Of a DNA stretch of 20,055 bases, positions 5,035 to 11,605 are shown in pieces (position 1 is the first letter of the stretch; every line of letters begins with the position of its first letter). The position numbers were made by a program, and so were the translations under genes. A model generated the notes under the pieces. The model had not been told where the DNA came from and ran no database searches. It was given only the letters and a program-made list of their open reading frames with translations. This DNA comes from an uncultured Micavibrio sp. (GTDB lineage: Bacteria; Pseudomonadota; Alphaproteobacteria; Micavibrionales; UBA1664). The stretch is taken from NCBI GenBank assembly GCA_937896295.1, contig CALBME010000043.1, positions 1 to 20,055 of the forward strand, read 5' to 3'.

Positions 5035-7638
5035 TCAGGCCGCGCGGGATTTCGACGATTTACCCACAGTCGCGGTAAATGTCAGCTGGTCGCCGCTTAC
5101 CCCGATCTGAACAGTTGATCCATCAAGGATTTCCCCGCGCAGAAGGCGTTCGGCCATCGGGTTTTGGACATAAGTTTGTATGACCCGCTTAAGCGGCCGC
5201 GCCCCATATGCGGGATCGTAGCCTTTTTCGCCCAGGAACTGCTGGGCCTTGGCATCGACTTCGATCGTGATCTTGCGGTCGGCCAGCAGTTTCTGCAGGC
5301 GGCGCAGCTGAATTTCCACAATCGCGCCCATCTGGGCACGGCCCAGCCTGCGGAAAAGCAGGATGTCGTCCAGACGGTTGAGGAATTCGGGGCGGAACCG
5401 GGCCCGCACCTCCTCCATCACGCCGGCACGCGCCTGTTCGACATCGGCCCCTTCGGGCAGGTCGACCAGCAGATTGGCGCCGATGTTCGAGGTCAGGATC
5501 AGCAGTGTGTTGGTAAAATCGACGGTGCGTCCCTGCCCGTCCGTCAGCCGCCCGTCATCGAGCACCTGAAGCAGGACGTTGAATACATCGGGGTGTGCCT
5601 TTTCGACTTCGTCGAACAGGATCACCTGATAAGGACGGCGGCGGACCGCCTCGGTCAGGGCGCCGCCCTCGTCATACCCGACATAGCCGGGAGGGGCGCC
5701 GATGAGACGCGCGACCGAATGTTTTTCCATGTATTCGGACATATCCATGCGGATCATCGCGGTGTCGTCATCGAACAGGAATTCAGCCAGCGCCTTGGTC
5801 AGTTCGGTTTTGCCTACGCCCGTCGGCCCCAGGAACAGGAAAGAACCAATGGGTCGGTGCGGATCCTGCAGACCGGCGCGTGCACGGCGCACGGCGTTGG
5901 CGACCGCGGTGATCGCCTGTTCCTGCCCCACGACACGTTTGGACAACGACGCTTCCAGCGCGAGAAGCTTGTCCTTCTCACCTTCCAGCATCTTGTTGAT
6001 GGGAATACCAGTCCAGCGGGAGACGACTTCGGCCACGTCTTCCTCGCGCACTTCTTCATTAATCATGGCCTGGGTACTGGCACCTTCCGTTGCCTTCAGA
6101 CGGCGTTCGATGTCGGGGATGACGGAATAAGAAATCTCACCCGCCTTGGCCCAGTCGCCCGTTCGTTGCGCCTGCTCCAGCGCAATGCGCGCCTTGTCCA
6201 GCGCCTCGGTCAGTTTCTGCGCGGCGCCAAGCTTGTCCTTTTCCGCCTTCCACTGGCTGGTCAGATCTGCGGATTCTTTTTCAAGCGCCGCCAGTTCTTT
6301 TTCCAGCGTCTGCAGGCGGTCTTTCGATGCCTCGTCCTTTTCCCTGCCCAAAGCCGCCTGCTCGATTTTCATCTGCATGATGCGGCGGTCGATTTCGTCC
6401 AGCGCCTCGGGCTTGGAGTCCACCTGCATGCGCAGACGCGCGGCGGCCTCGTCAATCAGGTCGATGGCCTTGTCCGGCAAAAACCGGTTGGTGATGTAGC
6501 GGTTGGACAACTGCGCCGCCGCGACGATGGCGGCATCGGTGACGCGCACACCGTGATGGAGTTCGTATTTTTCCTTGAGGCCGCGCAGGATGGACACCGT
6601 ATCCGCCACCGTGGGTTCGGAGACGAATACCGGCTGGAAGCGGCGTGCGAGCGCCGCGTCCTTTTCAATGTGCTTGCGGTATTCATCGAGCGTCGTTGCG
6701 CCGACCATGTGCAGTTCGCCGCGGGAAAGTGCGGGTTTGAGCATATTGCCCGCATCCATCGAACCTTCGGCCTTGCCTGCGCCGACAAGTGTATGCATTT
6801 CGTCGAGGAAGAGGATAATTTCCCCTTCCGCCGATTTAATTTCGTCCATGACGGCCTTGAGGCGTTCTTCAAATTCGCCACGGAATTTGGCGCCTGCAAT
6901 CAGGCTACCCAGATCGAGCGCCAGCAGGCGCTTGTTCTTGAGGCTTTCCGGCACATCGCCGTTTACGATGCGTAATGCCAGACCTTCGGCAATCGCGGTT
7001 TTGCCAACACCGGGTTCACCAATCAGCACAGGGTTGTTCTTGGACCGGCGGGACAGCACCTGAATGGTGCGGCGGATTTCCTCGTCCCGTCCGATGACGG
7101 GGTCGAGCTTGCCGGAGCGTGCCACCTCGGTCAGGTCGCGGGCATATTTTTTCAGCGCGTCGAACTGGTCTTCCGCATTGGCGGAATCGGCCGTGCGGCC
7201 CTTGCGGCGGTCATTGACGGCATTGTTCAGGGCGCGGTCATCGACGCCGGATTCCAGGATGATTTCGGCCACGGGCGCGGTGCGCGCCATCAGCATCGCC
7301 TGCAACAGGCGTTCCGTGGTGACGAATTTGTCGCCGGATTTCTCAGCCAGCACCTGGGCGCTGTCGGAAATTTTGGCAAGGTCGTTGGATACGCGCAGGC
7401 CGGCATTGCTGCCCGTCACGGACGGAAATTTGGCGATGGCGCGGTCGAGGCTGGATTTGAGCTTTTCAGTATTGCCGCCGGCAGCGCGGACAAGCGTGTC
7501 GACGAGGTTCGAGTCGTCGTCCATCATCACGCGCAGGAGATGTTCCGGCTCGAGGCTCTGGTTGTTCTTGCGGGTGGCAAGGGTCTGCGCAGCCTGAAAA
7601 AAGCTGCGGACCTTTTCGGTCATCTTTTCAAAGTCCAT
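5035..7638 (-). CDS. clpB: ATP-dependent protein disaggregase ClpB
   Basis: An 867-residue cytoplasmic AAA+ chaperone that, with DnaK, extracts and refolds aggregated proteins after heat stress. Domains in order: Clp N domain (1 to about 145), first ATPase with Walker A GEPGVGKT (207-214), Walker B LFLDE (276-280) and arginines at 332-333, coiled-coil middle domain (about 405-525) that interacts with DnaK, second ATPase with Walker A GPTGVGKT (604-611), pore loop GYVG (651-654) and Walker B ILFDE (673-677), and a C-terminal domain with GARPLKR. The middle domain distinguishes it from ClpA and ClpC. Length is normal for the family and all nucleotide-binding motifs are intact. It has its own promoter overlapping the upstream transporter gene's stop, and a repeat-containing leader of about 85 nt. 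Confidence 0.98.
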   Translation of the reverse strand: MDFEKMTEKVRSFFQAAQTLATRKNNQSLEPEHLLRVMMDDDSNLVDTLVRAAGGNTEKLKSSLDRAIAKFPSVTGSNAGLRVSNDLAKISDSAQVLAEKSGDKFVTTERLLQAMLMARTAPVAEIILESGVDDRALNNAVNDRRKGRTADSANAEDQFDALKKYARDLTEVARSGKLDPVIGRDEEIRRTIQVLSRRSKNNPVLIGEPGVGKTAIAEGLALRIVNGDVPESLKNKRLLALDLGSLIAGAKFRGEFEERLKAVMDEIKSAEGEIILFLDEMHTLVGAGKAEGSMDAGNMLKPALSRGELHMVGATTLDEYRKHIEKDAALARRFQPVFVSEPTVADTVSILRGLKEKYELHHGVRVTDAAIVAAAQLSNRYITNRFLPDKAIDLIDEAAARLRMQVDSKPEALDEIDRRIMQMKIEQAALGREKDEASKDRLQTLEKELAALEKESADLTSQWKAEKDKLGAAQKLTEALDKARIALEQAQRTGDWAKAGEISYSVIPDIERRLKATEGASTQAMINEEVREEDVAEVVSRWTGIPINKMLEGEKDKLLALEASLSKRVVGQEQAITAVANAVRRARAGLQDPHRPIGSFLFLGPTGVGKTELTKALAEFLFDDDTAMIRMDMSEYMEKHSVARLIGAPPGYVGYDEGGALTEAVRRRPYQVILFDEVEKAHPDVFNVLLQVLDDGRLTDGQGRTVDFTNTLLILTSNIGANLLVDLPEGADVEQARAGVMEEVRARFRPEFLNRLDDILLFRRLGRAQMGAIVEIQLRRLQKLLADRKITIEVDAKAQQFLGEKGYDPAYGARPLKRVIQTYVQNPMAERLLRGEILDGSTVQIGVSGDQLTFTATVGKSSKSRAA

Positions 7639-7653
7639 ATAGGCACCTTTCTA

Positions 7654-7726
7654 TCGTAAGACCCACTCAGGCATCTTACCGTTAAACACGTCGCAAGACC
7701 TTCGAATGTAGCATCTTACGGTTAAG
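7654..7726 (-). promoter_or_regulatory. tandem imperfect repeat in the clpB leader
   Basis: GCATCTTACSGTTAA occurs at 7671-7685 and 7711-7725, exactly 40 bp apart, and TCGYAAGACC at 7654-7663 and 7691-7700, 37 bp apart. The leader therefore holds two copies of a unit of about 37-40 bp. Within each unit the ends are complementary (GTAAGA 7656-7661 with TCTTAC 7674-7679; GCAAGA 7693-7698 with TCTTAC 7714-7719), so each copy can form a short hairpin in the transcript. It lies wholly between the predicted transcription start and the start codon. It could be a repressor operator or an RNA element; it does not match the CIRCE consensus. Confidence 0.55.
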
Positions 7727-7730
7727 TTCC

Positions 7731-7759
7731 ATTATATAGGACTTTTTTCCTTTATTCAA
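7731..7759 (-). promoter_or_regulatory. clpB promoter (sigma70- and heat-shock-like)
   Basis: Read on the minus strand: TTGAAT (7759-7754), 17 bp, then TATAAT (7736-7731). The extended -10 reads CCTATATAAT and, together with TTGAA, also resembles the RpoH heat-shock promoter pattern as described for alphaproteobacteria. The -35 box overlaps the stop codon of the upstream transporter gene. Transcription would start near 7724. Confidence 0.7.
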
Positions 7760-8645
7760 CCAGTGTCACGGGGTCGTTGCGATGTTTTTGGACGCGGCGG
7801 ACGATGACAATGCCCAGCCCCAGCAGAATCAGCCCTGTCCCGGCCAGAAGCGTCAGGCTGACCGCAGCCCCCATCAGCACCGCGATCAGGATGGCGATCA
7901 CGGGGGTCAGCAGCGTAAAACAGGTGACCCTGGCCACTTCATTTCGGCTTAAGACCTGCTGCCACCAGAAATGCGACATGCTGACGATCAGGGCCTGGAA
8001 TGTCAGCACAGCGCCCATCACATACCAGTTGGCGTCAGGCACATGCGCCCATGCCCCCGGCGCGCTGAAGGCAAGACTGGACAGCGCGACAAACGGAAAC
8101 GAAGACAGGTTGACGATGGCAATAAAGGTGGCGGGCGGAACATCGGGCAACTGGCGCATGCGGATATAGGACAGGCTCAAGGCCAGGGCCGAGGCCATGA
8201 TGATGGCAAAACCATGCGGGCTTTGCGCGATGTCGGGTACCCCCATCATCACCATCAGGCCGATCATACTGACCACCAGCCCCAAAGACGTGCGCCATTT
8301 GAAGCGTTCCTTCAAAAGCCAGTACCCCAGCAACACGGCAAAGATCGTCTGGGACTGCATCAGCACGGATACGGTTGCTGCGCTTAAATGCTGCATGCCT
8401 ACAAACAGCAGCGCCTGGTGAACCGCCCCCATCAGAATGCCGATTTCGGCCACCTTCAGAAACGTGCGGCGATCAATGCGCATCATGAACGGAATATAAA
8501 GAAGCGCGGTGACACCGAACCGTATGGTCAGCGCGACCAGCGGGTCGAGCTCGTGCACGGCTGCCTTGATGACAAAGAAATGCGCGCCCCAGATGGTAAC
8601 AACCAGCAGGGCCAGCAGAAGATCGCGTTTGGGCAGGAGAGTCAT
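7752..8645 (-). CDS. EamA/DMT-family inner-membrane transporter
   Basis: About 297 residues with ten hydrophobic segments in two similar halves, as in drug/metabolite exporters of the EamA type. Family hallmarks include TIWGAHFFVIKAAV near the N-terminus, VSVLMQSQTIFAVLLGYWLLKERF at the end of the first half (the exclusive conserved E-R), and LTPVIAILIAVLMGA near the C-terminus of the second. It probably exports small metabolites such as amino acids; the substrate cannot be told. A longer TTG start at 8663 would lie inside the upstream terminator, so ATG 8645 is preferred, although no good Shine-Dalgarno is seen. It lies after the DUF4167 terminator and immediately before clpB, whose promoter overlaps its stop. 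Confidence 0.88.
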   Translation of the reverse strand: MTLLPKRDLLLALLVVTIWGAHFFVIKAAVHELDPLVALTIRFGVTALLYIPFMMRIDRRTFLKVAEIGILMGAVHQALLFVGMQHLSAATVSVLMQSQTIFAVLLGYWLLKERFKWRTSLGLVVSMIGLMVMMGVPDIAQSPHGFAIIMASALALSLSYIRMRQLPDVPPATFIAIVNLSSFPFVALSSLAFSAPGAWAHVPDANWYVMGAVLTFQALIVSMSHFWWQQVLSRNEVARVTCFTLLTPVIAILIAVLMGAAVSLTLLAGTGLILLGLGIVIVRRVQKHRNDPVTLVE

Positions 8646-8662
8646 GAGCGGCAATCTAAACA

Positions 8663-8692
8663 AAAAACCCGCCGTTGGAAGGGCGGGTTTTT
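8663..8692. terminator. rho-independent terminator after the DUF4167 gene
   Basis: AAAAACCCGCC (8663-8673) pairs with GGCGGGTTTTT (8682-8692) around an 8-nt loop. On the minus strand the stem is followed by a T-run, correctly placed after the DUF4167 stop at 8714. Its symmetry makes it potentially active in both directions. Confidence 0.88.
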
Positions 8693-8713
8693 GGTGAATA
8701 TATCAGAACAAAC

Positions 8714-9178
8714 TCAGGCCGTTTCGAGAACTGGCTGCGCCGGCGCCTTGAACAGGCTGCTGGGCAGGCCCAGACCGTCGTCGCGGCGATCGGCACGCGG
8801 CGCTGCCGGGGCGGCAACCTGTGCAGGCGCCTGGGTCGCAGCGGCGTTGCCATCCATTTCCATCGACTGGTCGTCATTCTGGGCGGATTGCGGGGTCCAG
8901 TTGCTGACCTGTTCGCCGAAGGAGTTGATGATGCGCTGGTAGTGTTCAGCGTGTTGGGAATAGCTTTCAGCCATAACGACATCGCCAATGGCGGCCGCGT
9001 CTTTGGAGAGGGCGAGGTATTTTTCGTGCACCTGCCAGGCGGTGCCGCGGATACGGACGTCCGGACCGTTTGAATCGAACACCTGCATGCGCGGGGGTAC
9101 GTTATTGCCGCGGCGGTGACCGTTGTTATTGTTCGAGCTCGGCCCGCGGTTCTTCATGCGTCTTGCGTTGTGTCTCAT
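8714..9178 (-). CDS. DUF4167 domain-containing protein
   Basis: A 154-residue protein. It begins MRHNARRMKNRG, typical of the alphaproteobacterial DUF4167 family, with a basic Asn/Arg-rich N-terminus that could bind nucleic acid. The conserved core follows: VFDSNGPDVRIRGTAWQV and HEKYLALSKDAAAIGDVVMAESYSQHAEHYQRII. The C-terminal third is Ala/Pro/Gln-rich and probably disordered. The molecular role of the family is not known to me. The frame extends to 9220, but the family start is the ATG at 9178, preceded by AGGA. Position next to prmC-prfA is typical of Alphaproteobacteria. A strong terminator follows and a DnaA-box sequence lies about 50 bp upstream of the start. Confidence 0.9.
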   Translation of the reverse strand: MRHNARRMKNRGPSSNNNNGHRRGNNVPPRMQVFDSNGPDVRIRGTAWQVHEKYLALSKDAAAIGDVVMAESYSQHAEHYQRIINSFGEQVSNWTPQSAQNDDQSMEMDGNAAATQAPAQVAAPAAPRADRRDDGLGLPSSLFKAPAQPVLETA

Positions 9179-9226
9179 GTTCCCAATCCTGACCCTTTTT
9201 ATTTGTCCGTGGACCGCCACACAGGG

Positions 9227-9235
9227 TTATCCACA
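9227..9235. promoter_or_regulatory. consensus DnaA box
   Basis: TTATCCACA matches the consensus DnaA box exactly. It lies about 50 bp upstream of the DUF4167 start codon in an AT-richer intergenic region, so it may allow DnaA to affect that promoter. A single exact 9-mer can occur by chance. No second box or other origin feature was seen. Confidence 0.4.
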
Positions 9236-9463
9236 TAAGTAAAGCGTATGGTATTCGTTCACTAAAGCAAGAAAATCCGTTCTTTTCAGTGTCTTCCGCG
9301 TTTCTATGAGTCAAAACAGACTCTTAGATGTCCACATTCCCATACAGGCTTTCGCCCAATCTTTACTTCCTTGTTTTCTTATCTTCGCGGAATGAGGCGA
9401 GACTAATGCGCGGCCTTCCAAAACGACAAGGGGAGAATTTTTATCAAACCCACTTTGCGCACA
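9236..9463. other. intergenic region between DUF4167 gene and prmC
   Basis: No gene is supported here; all frames are short and uncharacteristic. It should hold the minus-strand promoter of the DUF4167 gene. A possible -35 TTGACT is embedded in an inverted repeat GAGTC-6-GACTC (9308-9323), whose two arms are both GANTC, the CcrM methylation motif of Alphaproteobacteria. No good -10 could be paired with it. No terminator for prmC was found. Confidence 0.45.
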
Positions 9464-10288
9464 TCATTCGATAACGACGACTCGGTCCTTCGATCCCAGG
9501 TCCTTTGCCACACGAATGACATTTAAGCCCGCGTTTTGCGCGAGTCGCGTTACATCCACCCCCTGCGCCGCACCGATTTCAAACAACGCGCGCGCGCCGT
9601 CGTTCATGTAACGGCGAATCTGTGGAAAAACGATTCTGTACGGCGTAAGACCGTCATCGCCGCCATCAAGCGCGAGAAGCGGATCATAGAGTCGTACATC
9701 GTCATCGAGCGATTTAATCACCGCGGATTCGATATAAGGCGGATTGCAGACAATCAGATCAAAGCGCCCCGTGACGGATTCGAGATAGTTGCCCGCGACG
9801 ATCTGCACGCGCGAGTCGATCGCATGACGTCTGAAATTTTCCGCAGCCACGGCCAGCGCCCTGTCGCTTATATCGGCGGCGATTCCCGTCGCCGCCGGTT
9901 CCAGCGTCAGCAGCACGCTTAAAATCGCACCCGACCCCGTACACAGATCAAGAATACGCATGCCCGGCTTCAGGTACTTACGCGCCTCGTCGATCAGGGT
10001 TTCGGTATCCGGGCGCGGGTCGAGTACGTCGGCATTGACGACAAAGGCAAGTCCGTAAAATTCCCGCAACCCCGTGATCTTTGATACCGGTTCGCGCTTA
10101 AGGCGCCGCGCAAGCGCATCATCCAGCGCGGCATTCGGGACAGCTGGCATATCGGGCTTGAGGACGACATCATCCGGCGCACAGCCGAGAGCATGGGAAA
10201 TCAGCAGCCGCGCATCGAGATCGGGCGTATCCAGACCCGCCGCGCGCAGGCGCGCGCGCACATCGCGGTACAGGTCGCCCAGTGTCAC
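9464..10288 (-). CDS. prmC: release factor glutamine methyltransferase PrmC
   Basis: A 274-residue cytoplasmic enzyme that methylates the Gln of the GGQ motif in peptide chain release factors, using SAM. It has an N-terminal helical substrate-binding domain (1 to about 85), KITGLREFYGL (70-80), PRPDTETL (91-98), the SAM-binding loop DLCTGSGAI (114-122) and the catalytic NPPY motif (182-185) that holds the target glutamine. Length is normal. It starts at GTG 10288 and overlaps the prfA stop codon by 4 bp (GTGA), so enzyme and substrate are co-translated. A palindrome just upstream of the GTG would mask its ribosome binding site when folded. The PrmC-specific PRPETE motif here has Asp in place of the first Glu. 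Confidence 0.96.
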   Translation of the reverse strand: MTLGDLYRDVRARLRAAGLDTPDLDARLLISHALGCAPDDVVLKPDMPAVPNAALDDALARRLKREPVSKITGLREFYGLAFVVNADVLDPRPDTETLIDEARKYLKPGMRILDLCTGSGAILSVLLTLEPAATGIAADISDRALAVAAENFRRHAIDSRVQIVAGNYLESVTGRFDLIVCNPPYIESAVIKSLDDDVRLYDPLLALDGGDDGLTPYRIVFPQIRRYMNDGARALFEIGAAQGVDVTRLAQNAGLNVIRVAKDLGSKDRVVVIE

Positions 10289-11352
10289 GCGCCACCCTGC
10301 AGGGTGGCCATTTTTTCGGCTTGGTCTTCGCGGATCAGCGCATCGATGATCTTGTCCAGATCCTGGCCGTTCATAACGCGTTCAATACCATGGAGCGTGA
10401 GGTCGACGCGGTGGTCGGTCACACGTCCCTGCGGAAAATTGTAAGTGCGGATACGTTCGGAACGGTCGCCGGAACCGACTTGCGACTTTCGGTCGGCGGC
10501 GCGTTCCGAGTCGAGTTTTTCGCGCTGGGCGGCCAGAATTCGGCTTTTCAGGATGGCCATGGCCTTGGCGCGGTTCTTATGCTGGGATCGTTCTTCCTGC
10601 ATCGCCACGACGGTATTGGTCGGGATATGGGTGATGCGAATGGCCGAGTCCGTGCGGTTGACGTGCTGCCCCCCTGCACCGGAGGCGCGATAGGTGTCGA
10701 TACGCAGGTCCTCGGGCCGGATGTCGATATCCGCCTCCTGCGCCTCGGGCAGAACGGCGACGGTGGCAGCGGAGGTATGAACGCGCCCCTGCGTTTCCGT
10801 CAGCGGCACGCGCTGGACCCGGTGAACGCCGGATTCGAATTTCAGCCGGGAAAACACCCCTGCCCCTTCGACCGAGACGATGCCCTCCTTGATACCGCCC
10901 AGATCGCTGTCGGTCAGTTCCATGATATCGAAGCGCCAGCCCTGCAGCGCCGCGTATGCCTTGTACATGCGCAGAAGGTCGGCGGCAAAAAGCGCGGCCT
11001 CGTCCCCGCCGGTGCCGGCACGAATCTCAAGAATGGCGTTGCCCTCATCGGCGGCGTCCTTGGGCAGAAGCGTGAGATGCAGCGCCTGTTCAAGGCCGGG
11101 AAGTTTTTCTTTCAGCCTGTAATATTCTTCCGTCGCCATATCCTTCATGTCGGGGTCGGACATCAGAACTTCAAGATCCGCAAATTCCTTAAGCGCAGAC
11201 TGATACGCATGCGCCGCATCGACCACGGGCTGCAGGCTTGCGTATTCCTTGGAAAGTTTCATGAACTGGCCCGCCTGTGCCGGGTCGGCCATCATGCTGG
11301 CCAGTTCCCGGTGGCGGTTCAGAATCGTGTCGATATGTGCTTCAAAGGCCAT
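10285..11352 (-). CDS. prfA: peptide chain release factor 1 (RF1)
   Basis: A 355-residue protein that recognises UAA and UAG stop codons in the ribosomal A site and triggers peptide release. The conserved elements are RAGTGGDEAALFAADLLRMY (111-130), the stop-codon recognition segment QRVPLTETQGRVHTS (180-194) in which the tripeptide is Pro-Leu-Thr (183-185) of the P-x-T type, so RF1 and not RF2, and GAGGQHVNRTDSAIRI (225-240) with the catalytic GGQ at 227-229. Length is typical. Its own stop is UGA, which is read by RF2. It lies in an operon with ispG and the 67-residue gene upstream and prmC downstream. No clear Shine-Dalgarno precedes the ATG at 11352. Confidence 0.97.
   Translation of the reverse strand: MAFEAHIDTILNRHRELASMMADPAQAGQFMKLSKEYASLQPVVDAAHAYQSALKEFADLEVLMSDPDMKDMATEEYYRLKEKLPGLEQALHLTLLPKDAADEGNAILEIRAGTGGDEAALFAADLLRMYKAYAALQGWRFDIMELTDSDLGGIKEGIVSVEGAGVFSRLKFESGVHRVQRVPLTETQGRVHTSAATVAVLPEAQEADIDIRPEDLRIDTYRASGAGGQHVNRTDSAIRITHIPTNTVVAMQEERSQHKNRAKAMAILKSRILAAQREKLDSERAADRKSQVGSGDRSERIRTYNFPQGRVTDHRVDLTLHGIERVMNGQDLDKIIDALIREDQAEKMATLQGGA
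10291..10308 (-). promoter_or_regulatory. perfect 18-bp palindrome at the prfA-prmC junction
   Basis: GCCACCCTGCAGGGTGGC is a perfect palindrome encoding part of the RF1 C-terminus (ATLQGG). In the mRNA it folds into a 7-bp GC-rich stem with a UGCA loop ending 2 nt before the prmC GTG. The only Shine-Dalgarno-like bases (GGTGG) lie in its 3' arm. prmC translation would then depend on ribosomes finishing prfA. On the plus strand it is followed by six T, so it could also stop antisense transcription. Confidence 0.5.
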
Positions 11353-11392
11353 GCGGACGGTAAATTAGCGCAAACCGCCGCCGGTGGCAAAG

Positions 11393-11596
11393 TCAACCCA
11401 GACGGGGCGGAAACGGCCTGTCACCAATGGGTTCGGGTTCATCCCCGGTCCCGGCAGCGATTTTATCCGCTGCCCTGCGCAGGGCTTCCTCAAACTGGGC
11501 CCGGGCGTCCGGGTCGGTGGCGGTGGAAGTCAGTGGCCCCTGCTGGCGGCGCCGCGGGTCGAAGTGAAAATCGCCGGCCTTGATACGGTTTGTCAT
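11393..11596 (-). CDS. small hypothetical protein between ispG and prfA
   Basis: A 67-residue, charged, soluble protein beginning MTNRIKAGDFHFDPRRRQQG, with a central amphipathic helix (ARAQFEEALRRAADKIAAG) and a Pro-rich end. No known family is recognised and no signal peptide or membrane segment is present. It starts 9 nt after the ispG stop and ends 40 nt before prfA on the same strand, so it is probably a member of this operon. No convincing Shine-Dalgarno sequence is seen, so translation may be coupled to ispG. In related genomes, as I recall, hisS often occupies this position, but nothing in the peptide looks like histidyl-tRNA synthetase. Confidence 0.6.
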   Translation of the reverse strand: MTNRIKAGDFHFDPRRRQQGPLTSTATDPDARAQFEEALRRAADKIAAGTGDEPEPIGDRPFPPRLG

Positions 11597-11605
11597 GACC
11601 GTGAT

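Noticed and set aside
5164..6975. 603-residue plus-strand frame opposite clpB
   Set aside because: Antisense of a conserved GC-rich gene; composition is His/Gln/Arg-rich shadow sequence.
7639..7730. CIRCE operator upstream of clpB
   Set aside because: The repeats do not match the TTAGCACTC-N9-GAGTGCTAA consensus.
8646..8663. TTG start for the EamA transporter
   Set aside because: It would start inside the stem and T-run of the DUF4167 terminator; ATG 8645 is more plausible.
9179..9463. Replication origin
   Set aside because: Only one DnaA box, no AT-rich unwinding region, and no dnaA, hemE or partition genes nearby.
10282..11583. 433-residue plus-strand frame opposite prfA
   Set aside because: Antisense shadow of prfA and the small gene; no family motif.
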